This document shows positions 41,897 through 50,518 of a stretch of 64,000 nt of DNA, piece after piece (position 1 is the first letter of the stretch; each line of letters begins with the position of its first letter). Where the stretch lies: NCBI RefSeq assembly GCF_001426585.1, contig NZ_LMEI01000007.1, forward strand, positions 186,077 through 250,076. The letters run 5' to 3'. The position numbers and the translations under genes were made by a program. The notes under the pieces are model-generated. The model did no database searches, was not told the origin of the DNA, and saw nothing but the letters and a program-made list of their open reading frames with translations. The DNA comes from Streptomyces sp. Root431. Lineage in GTDB: Bacteria > Actinomycetota > Actinomycetes > Streptomycetales > Streptomycetaceae.

Positions 41897-42646
41897 ATGG
41901 GCATTCCCGAGGGAATGGCGAAGCCCGAGGAGCAGCGTCTGGGGCCGGTGCTGAGGCGCCGGGATCAGGTCCAGTCGGGCACCACGGACCAGCGGCTGCT
42001 CGACACCGAGGGCGACTCGGAGTGGGTGCACACGGACCCCTGGCGGGTCATGCGCATCCAGTCCGAGTTCGTCGAGGGCTTCGGAGCCCTCGCCGAACTG
42101 CCGAGCGCGATCAGCGTCTTCGGCTCGGCCCGCACGAAGCCGGACTCGCCGGAGTACGAGGCGGGCGTCCGGATCGGCCGGGCGCTCGTCGAGGCCGGTT
42201 TCGCGGTCATCACGGGCGGCGGCCCGGGCGCCATGGAGGCGGCCAACAAGGGGGCCAGGGAGGCCAAGGGCGTCTCGGTGGGCCTCGGGATCGAGCTCCC
42301 CTTCGAGCAGGGGCTCAACCAGCACGTCGACATCGGCGTGAACTTCCGGTACTTCTTCGTCCGCAAGACGATGTTCGTGAAGTACGCGCAGGGCTTCGTC
42401 GTCCTGCCCGGCGGCCTCGGCACCCTCGACGAACTCTTCGAGGCGCTGACCCTGGTCCAGACCCGCAAGGTCACCCGCTTCCCGATCGTCCTCTTCGGCA
42501 CGGAGTACTGGAAGGGCCTCGTCGACTGGCTGCGCGACTCGGTCGTCGCGGGCGGCAAGGCGTCGGAGCGCGACCTGCTCCTCTTCCACGTCACGGACGA
42601 CGTGGACGAGGCGGTGGCGCTGGTGACGAAGGAGACCGGCAAGTAG
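41897..42646 (+). CDS. LOG-family Rossmann protein (TIGR00730 type)
   Basis: 249 aa from ATG 41897, preceded by GGAGGGAGC; an upstream in-frame ATG at 41873 is less likely. Motifs: SVFGSART, GGGPGAMEAANKGA and PGGLGTLDELFEALTLVQ (the PGGxGTxxE nucleotide-processing motif). LOG proteins release free-base cytokinin-like purines from nucleoside monophosphates, or hydrolyse AMP-type phosphoribosides. Substrate here unknown. dapE-LOG order is shared with mycobacteria (remembered). Confidence 0.9.
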   Translation: MGIPEGMAKPEEQRLGPVLRRRDQVQSGTTDQRLLDTEGDSEWVHTDPWRVMRIQSEFVEGFGALAELPSAISVFGSARTKPDSPEYEAGVRIGRALVEAGFAVITGGGPGAMEAANKGAREAKGVSVGLGIELPFEQGLNQHVDIGVNFRYFFVRKTMFVKYAQGFVVLPGGLGTLDELFEALTLVQTRKVTRFPIVLFGTEYWKGLVDWLRDSVVAGGKASERDLLLFHVTDDVDEAVALVTKETGK

Positions 42647-42649
42647 AAG

Positions 42650-42764
42650 TCGGCCCCGCCGGCGTTTGAGGCGCGGGTCCGGGGCGGAGCCCCGGTTTCG
42701 GGAAGGGGCGGGGTGGGGGAGGAGCCCGCCGCAGGCGCCCCCACCCCCTCCCGCACCCGCCCCG
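42650..42764. repeat. Streptomyces-type intergenic repeat (REP-like), GC-rich inverted element
   Basis: The segment reads GGCCCCGCCGGCGTTTGAGG then GGTCCGGGGCGGAGCCCCGG with a nested GGGGC/GCCCC pairing, then GGGTGGGGGAGGAGCCCGCCG. I recognise this from memory as a sequence recurring between genes in many Streptomyces genomes. It lies between convergent genes and may double as their terminator. Confidence 0.6.
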
Positions 42765-43625
42765 CTAAGCCAGCCCGCGCCGGGCGACAGCCGGCGGCCG
42801 GTGCCCGGCGATGGACGCCACCATGTCCAGGACCTGCCGGGTCTCGGCGACCTCGTGCACCCGGTACACCTGCGCCCCCAGCCACGCGGAGACGGCCGTG
42901 GTCGCCAGCGTCCCGAGGACCCGCTCCTTGACCGGCCGGTCGAGCGTCTCGCCGACGAAGTCCTTGTTCGACAGGGACACCAGCACCGGCCACCCCGTCT
43001 CCGCCATCTCGCCGAGCCGCCGCGTCGCCTCCAGGCTGTGCCGGGTGTTCTTCCCGAAGTCGTGCCCCGGGTCGATCATGATCCCGTCGCGCCGCACCCC
43101 GAGGGCCACCGCCCGCTCCGCGAGCCCCACGGTCACCCGCAGGATGTCGGCCATCACGTCCTCGTACGCGACCCGGTGCGGCCGCGTCCGCGGCTCCGCG
43201 CCGCCCGCGTGCGTACAGACGAGCCCCGCGCCGTACTTGGCGGCGACCTCCGCGAGCCCGGGGTCGACCCCGCCCCACGCGTCGTTCAGGACGTCCGCCC
43301 CGGCCTCGCAGACCGCCGCGCCGACGTCCGCGCGCCAGGTGTCCACGCTGATCACCACGTCGGGGTGGCGCCTGCGGACCTCGGCGACGAAACCGACCGT
43401 CCGCCGGGCCTCCTCCTCGGCCGTGACCTCCTCGCCGGGGCCCGCCTTCACCCCGCCGATGTCGATGATCGCCGCGCCCTCGGCCACGGCCTGCTCCACG
43501 CGGGCGAGCGCCGGCTCGTCGCGGAAGGTGGCGCCCTGGTCGTAGAAAGAATCCGGGGTCCGGTTCACGATCGCCATGATCACCGGCTCGTGCGGCCCGA
43601 ATTCACGCCGTCCCAAGCGCAGCAT
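42765..43625 (-). CDS. folP2: Dihydropteroate synthase-like protein (FolP2 type)
   Basis: 286 aa, TIM-barrel DHPS family: MAIVNRTPDSFYDQG, AAIIDIGG, VISVDTWRADV, NDAWGGVDP, IDPGHDFGKNT, VLVSLSNKDFVGE and YRVHEV. Canonical loop 2 (GGESTRPG) is replaced by GGVKAGPG (residues 57-64), so the Ser/Thr-Arg pair that binds sulfonamide/pABA is missing. The SRK motif is SNK. Mycobacterial FolP2 was reported to lack DHPS activity, and this protein looks the same type, so folate synthesis is doubtful. It is divergent from the DivIVA-like gene. Confidence 0.88.
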   Translation of the reverse strand: MLRLGRREFGPHEPVIMAIVNRTPDSFYDQGATFRDEPALARVEQAVAEGAAIIDIGGVKAGPGEEVTAEEEARRTVGFVAEVRRRHPDVVISVDTWRADVGAAVCEAGADVLNDAWGGVDPGLAEVAAKYGAGLVCTHAGGAEPRTRPHRVAYEDVMADILRVTVGLAERAVALGVRRDGIMIDPGHDFGKNTRHSLEATRRLGEMAETGWPVLVSLSNKDFVGETLDRPVKERVLGTLATTAVSAWLGAQVYRVHEVAETRQVLDMVASIAGHRPPAVARRGLA

Positions 43626-43727
43626 CCCTTTTGTCCTCCCTCGCGTACGTTCGCTGCGACCCTAACCGTCAGTGGCGCATGGCACGATCGGCACGGGACT
43701 AATTCCACTCCGGGAAGAGGCGCGCAG

Positions 43728-44051
43728 GTGTTCTGGTTTCTGCTCATCACGATGGTCGTGGTCGTGGCCGCGGTGACTCTGGCGGTGGTCGGCGGAGGCG
43801 ACAGCGAGGTGCTGCCGGAGGTGGCGCCCGAACAGCTCGTCGACCCCCTCCCGGTGGCCCGCCCGGTCGACCGCGCCGACGTCGAGGCGCTCCGCCTCCC
43901 CGTCGCGGTCCGCGGCTACCGGATGGCGGACGTGGACGACGTCCTGGTGCGCCTCGGCGCCGAACTCGCCGAGCGGGACTCCCGGATCGCCGAGCTGGAG
44001 GAGGCGCTCGCGGGCGCGTCCGCCGGCGAGGGAGAGGACGACCGCTCATGA
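43728..44051 (+). CDS. Small membrane protein with DivIVA-like segment
   Basis: 107 aa from GTG 43728. N-terminal membrane helix (FWFLLITMVVVVAAVTLAVVGG), acidic Pro-containing linker, then the DivIVA-type short motif VAVRGYRMADVDDVLVRLGAEL (about 62-83) and a short coiled coil (RDSRIAELEEALAG). Membrane tethering plus a DivIVA-like segment suggests a place in polar growth or septation. ATGA overlap with tag downstream, so the two are coupled, an order also seen in mycobacteria (from memory). Confidence 0.8.
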   Translation: MFWFLLITMVVVVAAVTLAVVGGGDSEVLPEVAPEQLVDPLPVARPVDRADVEALRLPVAVRGYRMADVDDVLVRLGAELAERDSRIAELEEALAGASAGEGEDDRS

Positions 44052-44632
44052 CGGAGGGCGGACCGGTCCCGGGCCCGGACGGGCGGCTGCGCTGCCCCTG
44101 GGGCCTGTCGACCGACGACTACGTGGCGTACCACGACGAGGAGTGGGGCCGCCCGGTCCACGGCGACGACGAGCTCTTCGAGCGGCTCTGCCTGGAGGCC
44201 TTCCAGTCGGGCCTCTCCTGGATCACGATCCTGCGCCGCCGCGAGGGTTTCCGGCGGGCCTTCGACGGCTTCCGCATCGACTCCGTCGCCGGCTTCGGCG
44301 AGGCCGACCGGGAGCGCCTCCTCGCCGACGAGGGCATCATCCGCAACCGCGCCAAGGTCGACGCGACCCTGGCCAACGCCAAACTGCTCGCCACCTGGTC
44401 CCCGGGCGAGCTCGACGCCCTGATCTGGTCCCACGCCCCCGACCCCGGCCGCCCCGCCCCCCGCTCGGTCTCCGACGTCCCGGCGGTCACGGACGAGTCC
44501 ACGGCCCTCGCCAAGGCCCTCAAGAAGCGCGGCATCCGCTTCGTCGGCCCCACCACGGCCTACGCCCTGATGCAGGCCTGCGGACTGGTCGACGACCACG
44601 TGGAGGGATGCGTGGCCCGGGGCGGCCGGTAG
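44048..44632 (+). CDS. tag: DNA-3-methyladenine glycosylase I
   Basis: 194 aa, typical length. RCPWGLSTDDYVAYHDEEWGRPVHGDDELFERL is the Tag signature region (about 18-50). LEAFQSGLSWITILRRREGFRRAFDGF, the helix-hairpin-helix part, and RFVGPTTAYALMQACGLVDDH follow. Cys and His residues at the N-terminus (RCPW, AYHDEEW) and C-terminus (DDHVEGC) form the zinc snap. Excises 3-methyladenine from alkylated DNA. Coupled to the DivIVA-like gene by ATGA overlap. Confidence 0.96.
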   Translation: MTEGGPVPGPDGRLRCPWGLSTDDYVAYHDEEWGRPVHGDDELFERLCLEAFQSGLSWITILRRREGFRRAFDGFRIDSVAGFGEADRERLLADEGIIRNRAKVDATLANAKLLATWSPGELDALIWSHAPDPGRPAPRSVSDVPAVTDESTALAKALKKRGIRFVGPTTAYALMQACGLVDDHVEGCVARGGR

Positions 44633-44665
44633 GCACCGCCCCGGAGCACAGGCCCTAGGGGTGGC

Positions 44666-45469
44666 CTAGCGGCCCAGGTACTTCGGCTTCTCCTTGGCGA
44701 TGAAGGCGCGGACGGCGATCGTGTGGTCCTCCGAGGCGCCCGCGAGGGACTGGAGTTCGTCCTCCTTCTCCAGGGACTCGGTGAGGGAGTGGTCCGCGCC
44801 GTAGGCCAGGGACTCCTTCAGGGCCGCGTAGGCCACCGTGGGGCCCTCCGCGAGGGCGCGGGCGACCTTCGTGGCCTCGGCGGTGAGGTCGGCGGCCGGG
44901 ACCAGGCGGTTCACGATGCCGAGCTCGTACGCCTCCTGGGCCGAGATGGAGCGCGGGAAGAGCAGCAGGTCGGACGCCCGGCTCGCGCCGATCAGCCGGG
45001 GCAGCGTCCAGGACATGCCCGAGTCCGAGGTGAGCGCGACGCCCGCGAAGGACGTGTTGAACGCGGCCGTGTCCGCGACGACCCGGTAGTCCGCCGCGAG
45101 CGCGAAGCCGAAGCCCGCCCCCGCCGCGACGCCGTTCACGCCCGCCACGACCGGCTTCCGCATGCCGGTGAGCGCCCGGACGATCGGGTTGTAGTGGTCC
45201 CGGACCGTGTTCATGGTGTCGCGCGTGCCGGACTCCTTGTCCGCCATGAGCAGACCCACGTGCTCCTTGAGGTCCTGGCCGACGCAGAAGGCCCGGTCAC
45301 CGGCCGCGGTGAGCAGGACGGCCCGTACGGCGGTGTCCGCCGCTGCCGTTTCCACGGCGTCCCGGAGCGCGACCTTCGTCGCCACGTTCATCGCGTTCAT
45401 GGCCTCGGGCCGGTTGAGCGTGATGGTGGCGAGCCCGTCGCTCACCTCGTACAGCACCGTGTCGGCCAT
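44666..45469 (-). CDS. Enoyl-CoA hydratase/isomerase family protein
   Basis: 267 aa from ATG 45469 (SD AAGGGA). Crotonase fold: ATITLNRPEAMNAMN, GDRAFCVGQDLKEHV, the oxyanion-hole segment KPVVAGVNGVAAGAGFGFALAADYRV, and FAGVALTSDSGMSWTLPRLIG. The catalytic Glu pair of true hydratases is not obvious: the second position falls in SDSGMS. PaaG-like isomerase or degradative roles are possible. A longer frame to 45550 is not supported. Convergent with tag, 33 nt apart. Confidence 0.9.
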   Translation of the reverse strand: MADTVLYEVSDGLATITLNRPEAMNAMNVATKVALRDAVETAAADTAVRAVLLTAAGDRAFCVGQDLKEHVGLLMADKESGTRDTMNTVRDHYNPIVRALTGMRKPVVAGVNGVAAGAGFGFALAADYRVVADTAAFNTSFAGVALTSDSGMSWTLPRLIGASRASDLLLFPRSISAQEAYELGIVNRLVPAADLTAEATKVARALAEGPTVAYAALKESLAYGADHSLTESLEKEDELQSLAGASEDHTIAVRAFIAKEKPKYLGR

Positions 45470-45781
45470 GGGGTTCCCTTCGCCTCTTTGCGTGGTTGAC
45501 CTGCCCAGCATGGCGGAGATCACCCGCCCCGCCCATGTGAGCTGCGTCAAAGAATTCAGGCCGTCGGTGCACTCCGGGGCGGCGCAGTATCGCAGCCCGA
45601 TCGCCGAAATGTGGGGTTTTGCGAGAGCGCGTTGCGCAAGCGATGCAGATCGATGTTGGTCATCGGGTCCTGCGATGCGGGATAATGACCTGGAAGCAAT
45701 GTGTTCGAAGCCGGTGAAGCGTGCTCCGCATCAAAGAGCTGCCCGGCTGACGATGAGCTGGTTTCAGGAAGGGGAACAAGC
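45470..45781 (+). promoter_or_regulatory. Intergenic region with a candidate promoter for the DUF3117 gene
   Basis: 312 bp between divergent genes. TTGGTC at 45656-45661 and GATAAT at 45681-45686 (spacer 19 nt) resemble a vegetative promoter and would give about a 90-nt leader. An 8-bp palindrome TTGCGCAA lies near 45632. SD GGAAGGGG precedes the DUF3117 start. Confidence 0.45.
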
Positions 45782-45949
45782 ATGGCGGCCATGAAGCCGC
45801 GGACGGGTGACGGCCCGCTCGAGGTGACCAAGGAGGGGCGGGGCATCGTCATGCGCGTTCCGCTCGAAGGCGGCGGTCGGCTTGTCGTCGAGCTGACCCC
45901 GGGTGAGGCCGAGGCGCTGGGCGACGCCCTGAAGAAGGTCGTCGGCTGA
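45782..45949 (+). CDS. DUF3117 family small protein
   Basis: 55 aa: MAAMKPRTGDGPLEVTKEGRG, then IVMRVPLEGGGRLVVELTPGEAEALGDALKKVVG. This is an almost invariant actinobacterial family (Rv1211 in M. tuberculosis, from memory) with no assigned function. ATG at 45782 after GGAAGGGGAACAAGC. Followed by a good terminator, hence a single-gene unit. Confidence 0.9.
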   Translation: MAAMKPRTGDGPLEVTKEGRGIVMRVPLEGGGRLVVELTPGEAEALGDALKKVVG

Positions 45950-45974
45950 CCTGACCCTCGACGATTCCTCGCCA

Positions 45975-46007
45975 CTGCCCCGGGACGGTTCGACCGTGCC
46001 GGGGCAG
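45975..46007 (+). terminator. Terminator of the DUF3117 gene
   Basis: 9-bp outer stem (45975-45983 with 45999-46007) and a 5-bp inner stem ACGGT/ACCGT with TCG loop, 26 nt after the stop codon. Confidence 0.85.
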
Positions 46008-46084
46008 AGGTGTGTCCGGGGGCTGTCCCAGGGGAAACGCGGGCTTCAGGAGAAACAACGCGGGCCTTCAGGAGGAACGGGGCG

Positions 46085-46750
46085 TCAGCCCCGGCGCACC
46101 GCGCAGAGCAGGCCGTCGCCCACCGGCAGCAGCGAGGGCAGCAGCTCCTGGCTCTCCCGGACCGTGCGCAGCAGCTCGCGGACCCGCAGGACCTCCGCCG
46201 GCTGGGCCGCCGAGTCGACCGTCCGGCCGTCCGCGAAAACGCCTTCGAAGCAGACGAGACCGCCAGGTCGCAGCAGGCGCAACGATTCAGCGAGGTAGTC
46301 CAGGTACTCCAGACGGTCGCCGTCGCAGAAGACGAGGTCGTATCCGCCGTCCGCGAGCCGCGGCAGGACGTCGAGGGCGCGACCGGGGATGAACCGGGCC
46401 CGGTTCCCCGCGAAGCCCGCCGCACGGAACGCCGTCTTCGCGAACTGCTGGCGCTCCGGCTGGAGGTCCACCGTCGTCAGGACTCCGTCGGGCCGCATCC
46501 CGAGCAGCAGGTAGATGCCCGACACGCCCGTGCCGGTCCCGATCTCCGCCACCGCCTTGGCATCCGCCGTCGCCGCGAGCAGGCGCAGCGCGCCACCGGT
46601 GCCGGGCGACACCGAGGGCAGCCCTGCCTCCCGGGCCCGGTCCCGGGCCCAGCGCAGAGCTTCGTCCTCGGCGACAAAGGCGTCGGCGAACGACCAGCTC
46701 GTCTGCCGGTTGGCGGTAATGGCCCTCTCCTGTCCCCGTAGTTGACGCAA
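46085..46750 (-). CDS. O-methyltransferase (class I SAM-dependent, family 3 type)
   Basis: 221 aa. SAM-binding GxGxG in [17 protein letters not shown] (about 67-83), acidic Asp in [12 protein letters not shown], and [25 protein letters not shown] matching the OMT_3/TrmR-like metal site. Substrate unknown. The start is odd: the only standard option is TTG at 46750, with a weak SD; an in-frame stop precedes it and no ATG or GTG follows soon. A strong AGGAGAGGG precedes an ATT further inside (codon 11). Divergent from sigE, as Rv1220c is in mycobacteria (remembered). Confidence 0.88.
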   Translation of the reverse strand: MRQLRGQERAITANRQTSWSFADAFVAEDEALRWARDRAREAGLPSVSPGTGGALRLLAATADAKAVAEIGTGTGVSGIYLLLGMRPDGVLTTVDLQPERQQFAKTAFRAAGFAGNRARFIPGRALDVLPRLADGGYDLVFCDGDRLEYLDYLAESLRLLRPGGLVCFEGVFADGRTVDSAAQPAEVLRVRELLRTVRESQELLPSLLPVGDGLLCAVRRG

Positions 46751-46774
46751 CGGTGACTGTATCCGCTGTCAGCG

Positions 46775-46800
46775 GGAACCCGCAGATGGGACCGCGCGTT
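46775..46800 (+). promoter_or_regulatory. Candidate ECF sigma promoter upstream of sigE
   Basis: GGAAC at 46775-46779 and CGTT at 46797-46800, spacer 17 nt. This matches the GGAAC-N(16-17)-CGTY consensus of envelope-stress ECF sigmas. It would start transcription about 85 nt before the sigE ATG, suggesting autoregulation. Confidence 0.6.
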
Positions 46801-46892
46801 CACTGGAGGCGGGACGCGGCCGGCGGCAGCCGGGCGAGCCGGTTCCAAATTCGCGTAAAGATTCTTATCCGGAGCTAACGGGCGAGGTGGCT

Positions 46893-47651
46893 ATGGTAGG
46901 GGCTCCACTGGACACCACCAGAGCCGACAGGGGAGGTGCGGCTGCGCCTGGGGATCGGGGAGGAGTGCTTCGGCGTCTTCTCAGGTCGGCGGGTGAGCCG
47001 AAATCCGTGACCGACACCGCTGACCGAATCCGCACCATCGACTCCGCTCCCACCACCGCGACCTTCGCATCGGATGCGGAATCGCAGGCGTGGACTCCGC
47101 CCACCTGGGAGGAGATCGTCAGCACGCACAGTGGCCGGGTCTACCGCCTCGCCTACCGCCTCACCGGCAACCAGCACGACGCCGAGGACCTCACCCAGGA
47201 GGTCTTCGTCCGCGTCTTCCGCTCGCTGTCGACGTACACGCCGGGCACCTTCGAGGGCTGGCTCCACCGCATCACCACCAATCTCTTCCTCGACATGGTC
47301 CGTCGCAAGCAGCGCATCCGTTTCGACGCGCTCGCCGACGACGCCGCCGAGCGGCTGCCCAGCCGTGAGCCGTCCCCGCAGCAGGTGTTCAACGACACCC
47401 ACTTCGACGCCGACGTGCAGCAGGCCCTGGACACCCTCGCGCCCGAGTTCCGTGCCGCGGTCGTCCTCTGCGACATCGAAGGACTCTCGTACGAGGAGAT
47501 CGCCGCGACCCTCGGCGTGAAGCTCGGCACCGTCCGCAGCCGGATCCACCGCGGGCGCTCCCACCTGCGCAAGGCCCTCAAGCACCGCTCGCCCGAGGCC
47601 CGGGCGGAGCGTGCCCTCGCCTCCGTCGGATGGGAGGCAGGGACAGCGTGA
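46893..47651 (+). CDS. sigE: ECF RNA polymerase sigma factor, SigE type (sigE-rseA-htrA-tatB locus)
   Basis: 252 aa from ATG 46893; GTG 46887 is an alternative. An N-terminal extension of about 60 residues precedes region 2 ([41 protein letters not shown], about 70-110) and region 4 ([52 protein letters not shown], about 175-230). Followed with GTGA overlap by an anti-sigma gene and then htrA. This matches the mycobacterial SigE envelope-stress locus, not the different S. coelicolor gene also named sigE (SCO3356). Confidence 0.92.
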   Translation: MVGAPLDTTRADRGGAAAPGDRGGVLRRLLRSAGEPKSVTDTADRIRTIDSAPTTATFASDAESQAWTPPTWEEIVSTHSGRVYRLAYRLTGNQHDAEDLTQEVFVRVFRSLSTYTPGTFEGWLHRITTNLFLDMVRRKQRIRFDALADDAAERLPSREPSPQQVFNDTHFDADVQQALDTLAPEFRAAVVLCDIEGLSYEEIAATLGVKLGTVRSRIHRGRSHLRKALKHRSPEARAERALASVGWEAGTA

Positions 47652-48583
47652 GCGGCACCCGTCCCTCGTCACCGACCCCCGCGGAACACCACCTCGGGGA
47701 CCGGCTCGCGGCGCTCGTCGACGGCGAGCTCGGCCACGACGCCCGGGAGCGGGTGCTCGCGCACCTCGCGACCTGTGCGCGCTGCAAGGCCGAGGCCGAC
47801 GCCCAGCGCACCGTGAAGAGCGTCTTCGCCTCCGCGGCGCCCCCGCCGCCCTCCGAGGGCTTCCTCGCCCGGCTCCAGGGACTCCCCGGGGGACCAGGTG
47901 AGCCTTCGGGCGGCTCCGGCGGGCCCGGGGCCCCGCGAGGGCCCCTGGAAGAACTGCTCGGCAAGGCGGCCCTGAAGTCCGACGGCTTCGCCACCGCCGC
48001 CGTCGTCACCCCGCACCCCGGCACCGGCTTCCGCATCCACGAGGTCGGCGACCGCGCCTCCGGCACGTCCGGGCGCGGCCGGCGCTTCGCCTTCGCGGCG
48101 GCCAGCGCGGTCTCCTTCGCGGCGATCGCCCTCGGCGGCACGATGCCGGTGGAGACCTCGGTGAGCGCGAGCGGACGCGGCGGGCAGGGCACGGGCAGCG
48201 CGGTCACCCCGCTGCGCGCCACGGCCTCGGGCGGCGCCCAGGGCACGAGCACCGCGTCGCGCGGCACCCGCTCCGGGGAACGTACGGGCGCGGGCGCCCA
48301 GTCCGTCGCCGAAGAGCCGCTCACGCCCCTCGCGGCCCGTACGGGCGCCCCGGCCGGCCGGGCCCCCGCGGGCACCGTCCCCTCGGGCGCGATCCCGCCG
48401 GACGCGGTGCGTTCCGGTAGGGCTCCGCTGGTGGCCGTGCGCCTGCAGAACCAGGCCGCGCAGTCGTTCTTCGCGCTCTCGCCGTTCATACGCCCGACGG
48501 GTCCGGCCCTCGATCTGGCCTTCGCCCCCGGTCCCAGCCCGGCGGCGAGCCCGACGAACGCACCGCTCGGCTCCCACCGCTGA
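47648..48583 (+). CDS. rseA: Zinc-containing anti-sigma factor (RseA type), membrane-anchored
   Basis: About 311 aa from the GTG at 47648 overlapping the sigE stop (GTGA); SD GGGAGGCAGGG. An earlier ATG at 47630 lies inside sigE. The ZAS domain (about 10-60) has [35 protein letters not shown], with the HxxxCxxC motif in HLATCARC. A Ser/Gly linker, a possible membrane helix ([18 protein letters not shown], about 155-175) and a low-complexity outer part follow. It should sequester the sigma factor until envelope stress or oxidation. Confidence 0.9.
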   Translation: MSGTRPSSPTPAEHHLGDRLAALVDGELGHDARERVLAHLATCARCKAEADAQRTVKSVFASAAPPPPSEGFLARLQGLPGGPGEPSGGSGGPGAPRGPLEELLGKAALKSDGFATAAVVTPHPGTGFRIHEVGDRASGTSGRGRRFAFAAASAVSFAAIALGGTMPVETSVSASGRGGQGTGSAVTPLRATASGGAQGTSTASRGTRSGERTGAGAQSVAEEPLTPLAARTGAPAGRAPAGTVPSGAIPPDAVRSGRAPLVAVRLQNQAAQSFFALSPFIRPTGPALDLAFAPGPSPAASPTNAPLGSHR

Positions 48584-48659
48584 CCCGCGACCTGGTTGAA
48601 TCCAGGGACAGGGGCGCCCGAGCCAGGGGCGCGGACGGGTCAGCGGTTGCGGGGAGAGC

Positions 48660-50414
48660 ATGAACGACGGTAAGCCGAACTGGTGGAGCCGGCCTTCGAC
48701 GGCGCCGGAGGCGGCGAAGATACCCTCGCCGCCCCCGGCCGACGGCGGTGACGACGGTGACGGTGATTTCCCCCTGCCCGCGCCCCAGCCGCCGGTCGAG
48801 GCCGAGGCCGTGGCCGATGCCGGGACCACGGAGATCTCTGACGTGTCCCGGCCCGCGCCCGCGCCCGCGGTCGAGGTCGAGTCCGCACCCGGACCCGAGC
48901 CGGAGCCCGTGCCCGCCGTCCTGCTGACGAAGGAACAGCCGGCCGACGCGCCCGTGGCAGACGCGCCCGTGGCCGACGCGCCGCAGGCCCCGGCGGCGCC
49001 CGCGCAGCCCGCCCCCCAGCCCCTGCACGCGCCCGACGAGTACCGGACGCCGCCCTACGGCGAGCCCGGCCCGTGGGCGCCCGCGCCGCCCGTGCAGCAC
49101 CCGGCGGCCTCCGTGCCCCCGCAGGCGCAGGCACCCGCACCGCCGCAGGCACCGGGCCCCGTGGCCCCCGTACCGCCTCAGCAGGCCGCCGTACCGCCCG
49201 TACCGCCGCAGCAGGGCGGGACCGCCCCGTGGATGCAGTACGACCCCTGGGGCGGGGCCGTCGGCGGCGTGGGGGTCCTGCCGGCGCCCGCGAAGAAGTC
49301 CCGGAAGGGCCTCGCGCTCGCCGGGGCGTTGGTCTTCGCCCTCGTCACCGGCGTCATCGGCGGCGGCATCGGCGCCTACGTCGAGCGGAACGGCGGACTC
49401 ACCACCGTCGAGCTGCCCCAGGCCGACGGCGGGGACACCGACCGCGCCCCCGAGAGCGTGGCCGGGATCGCCGCCAGCGCGCTGCCCGGCGTCGTCACCC
49501 TGCACGTCAGCGGCGGCGGCTCCTCCGGCACCGGCACCGGCTTCGTCCTGGACACCAAGGGCCACATCCTCACCAACAACCACGTGGTCGACGCGGCCGA
49601 GTCCTCCGGGGACATCACCGTGACCTTCTCCAGCGGCGAGACCGCCCGCGCCAAGATCGTCGGCAAGGACACCGGCTACGACCTCGCCGTCGTCCAGGTC
49701 ACCGGCGTCTCCGGCCTCCGGCCGCTGCCCCTCGGCAACTCCGACAACGTCCGCGTCGGCGACCCCGTCGTCGCCATCGGCGCCCCCTTCGACCTCTCCA
49801 ACACCGTGACCTCCGGGATCATCAGCGCCAAGGAGCGCCCGATCACCGCCGGCGGCGAGAAGGGCGACGGCACCGACATCAGCTACGTCGACGCCCTCCA
49901 GACCGACGCGCCGATCAACCCCGGCAACTCCGGCGGACCGCTGCTCGACTCCAAGGGCCGGGTCATCGGCATCAACAGCGCGATCCGCGCCGCCGGCGGT
50001 TCCGGCGACGGCGACGGGGGCGGCGCCGGCCAGCCCGGCTCGATCGGCCTCGGCTTCGCCATACCGATCAACCAGGGCAAGCGGGTCGCCGAGGAGCTCA
50101 TCAACACCGGCAAGGCCACCCACCCCGTCATCGGTGTGAGCCTCGACATGCAGTTCAACGGCGACGGGGCCCGCGTCGGCGAGAAGGGTAAGGACGGCGC
50201 CGCCTCCGTCACCCCCGGCGGCCCGGCCGCCTCCGCGGGGCTCCGGCCCGGCGACGTCATCACCAAGGTCGACGGCCAGCGGGTGCACAACGGCGAGGAG
50301 TTGATCGTGAAGATCCGCGCCCACCGCCCCGGCGACAAACTGCGGCTCACCCTGACCCGTGGCGGCAAGGAACTGACGAAGACGTTGACCCTTGGTTCGT
50401 CGCAGGGCACGTGA
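48660..50414 (+). CDS. htrA: HtrA-like membrane serine protease with PDZ domain
   Basis: 584 aa. Long Pro/Ala-rich cytoplasmic N-terminus (about 1-215), one membrane helix (GLALAGALVFALVTGVIGGGIGAYV, about 218-242), trypsin-like domain with the His in ILTNNHVVD, the Asp in GYDLAVVQV and the Ser in GNSGGPLLD, and a C-terminal PDZ (VTPGGPAASAGLRPGDVITKVDGQ). Degrades misfolded envelope proteins. It lies in the sigE-rseA-htrA-tatB block and is probably under SigE control. ATG at 48660 after GGGGAGAGC. Confidence 0.94.
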   Translation: MNDGKPNWWSRPSTAPEAAKIPSPPPADGGDDGDGDFPLPAPQPPVEAEAVADAGTTEISDVSRPAPAPAVEVESAPGPEPEPVPAVLLTKEQPADAPVADAPVADAPQAPAAPAQPAPQPLHAPDEYRTPPYGEPGPWAPAPPVQHPAASVPPQAQAPAPPQAPGPVAPVPPQQAAVPPVPPQQGGTAPWMQYDPWGGAVGGVGVLPAPAKKSRKGLALAGALVFALVTGVIGGGIGAYVERNGGLTTVELPQADGGDTDRAPESVAGIAASALPGVVTLHVSGGGSSGTGTGFVLDTKGHILTNNHVVDAAESSGDITVTFSSGETARAKIVGKDTGYDLAVVQVTGVSGLRPLPLGNSDNVRVGDPVVAIGAPFDLSNTVTSGIISAKERPITAGGEKGDGTDISYVDALQTDAPINPGNSGGPLLDSKGRVIGINSAIRAAGGSGDGDGGGAGQPGSIGLGFAIPINQGKRVAEELINTGKATHPVIGVSLDMQFNGDGARVGEKGKDGAASVTPGGPAASAGLRPGDVITKVDGQRVHNGEELIVKIRAHRPGDKLRLTLTRGGKELTKTLTLGSSQGT

Positions 50415-50450
50415 GTGCGGCACGCGAGTGCCATGTGGCGGACACCGGGA

Positions 50451-50480
50451 GGTACCCGTCCGACAGTTTCGGCGGGTACC
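50451..50480 (+). promoter_or_regulatory. Inverted repeat between htrA and tatB
   Basis: 8-bp arms GGTACCCG / CGGGTACC (50451-50458 with 50473-50480), 14-nt centre with further inner pairing. It lies in the 104-nt htrA-tatB gap and may act as a terminator or operator. Confidence 0.5.
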
Positions 50481-50518
50481 GTGGACCGGGCCCTGGACCG
50501 GCGTGAAGGAGCTACTAG

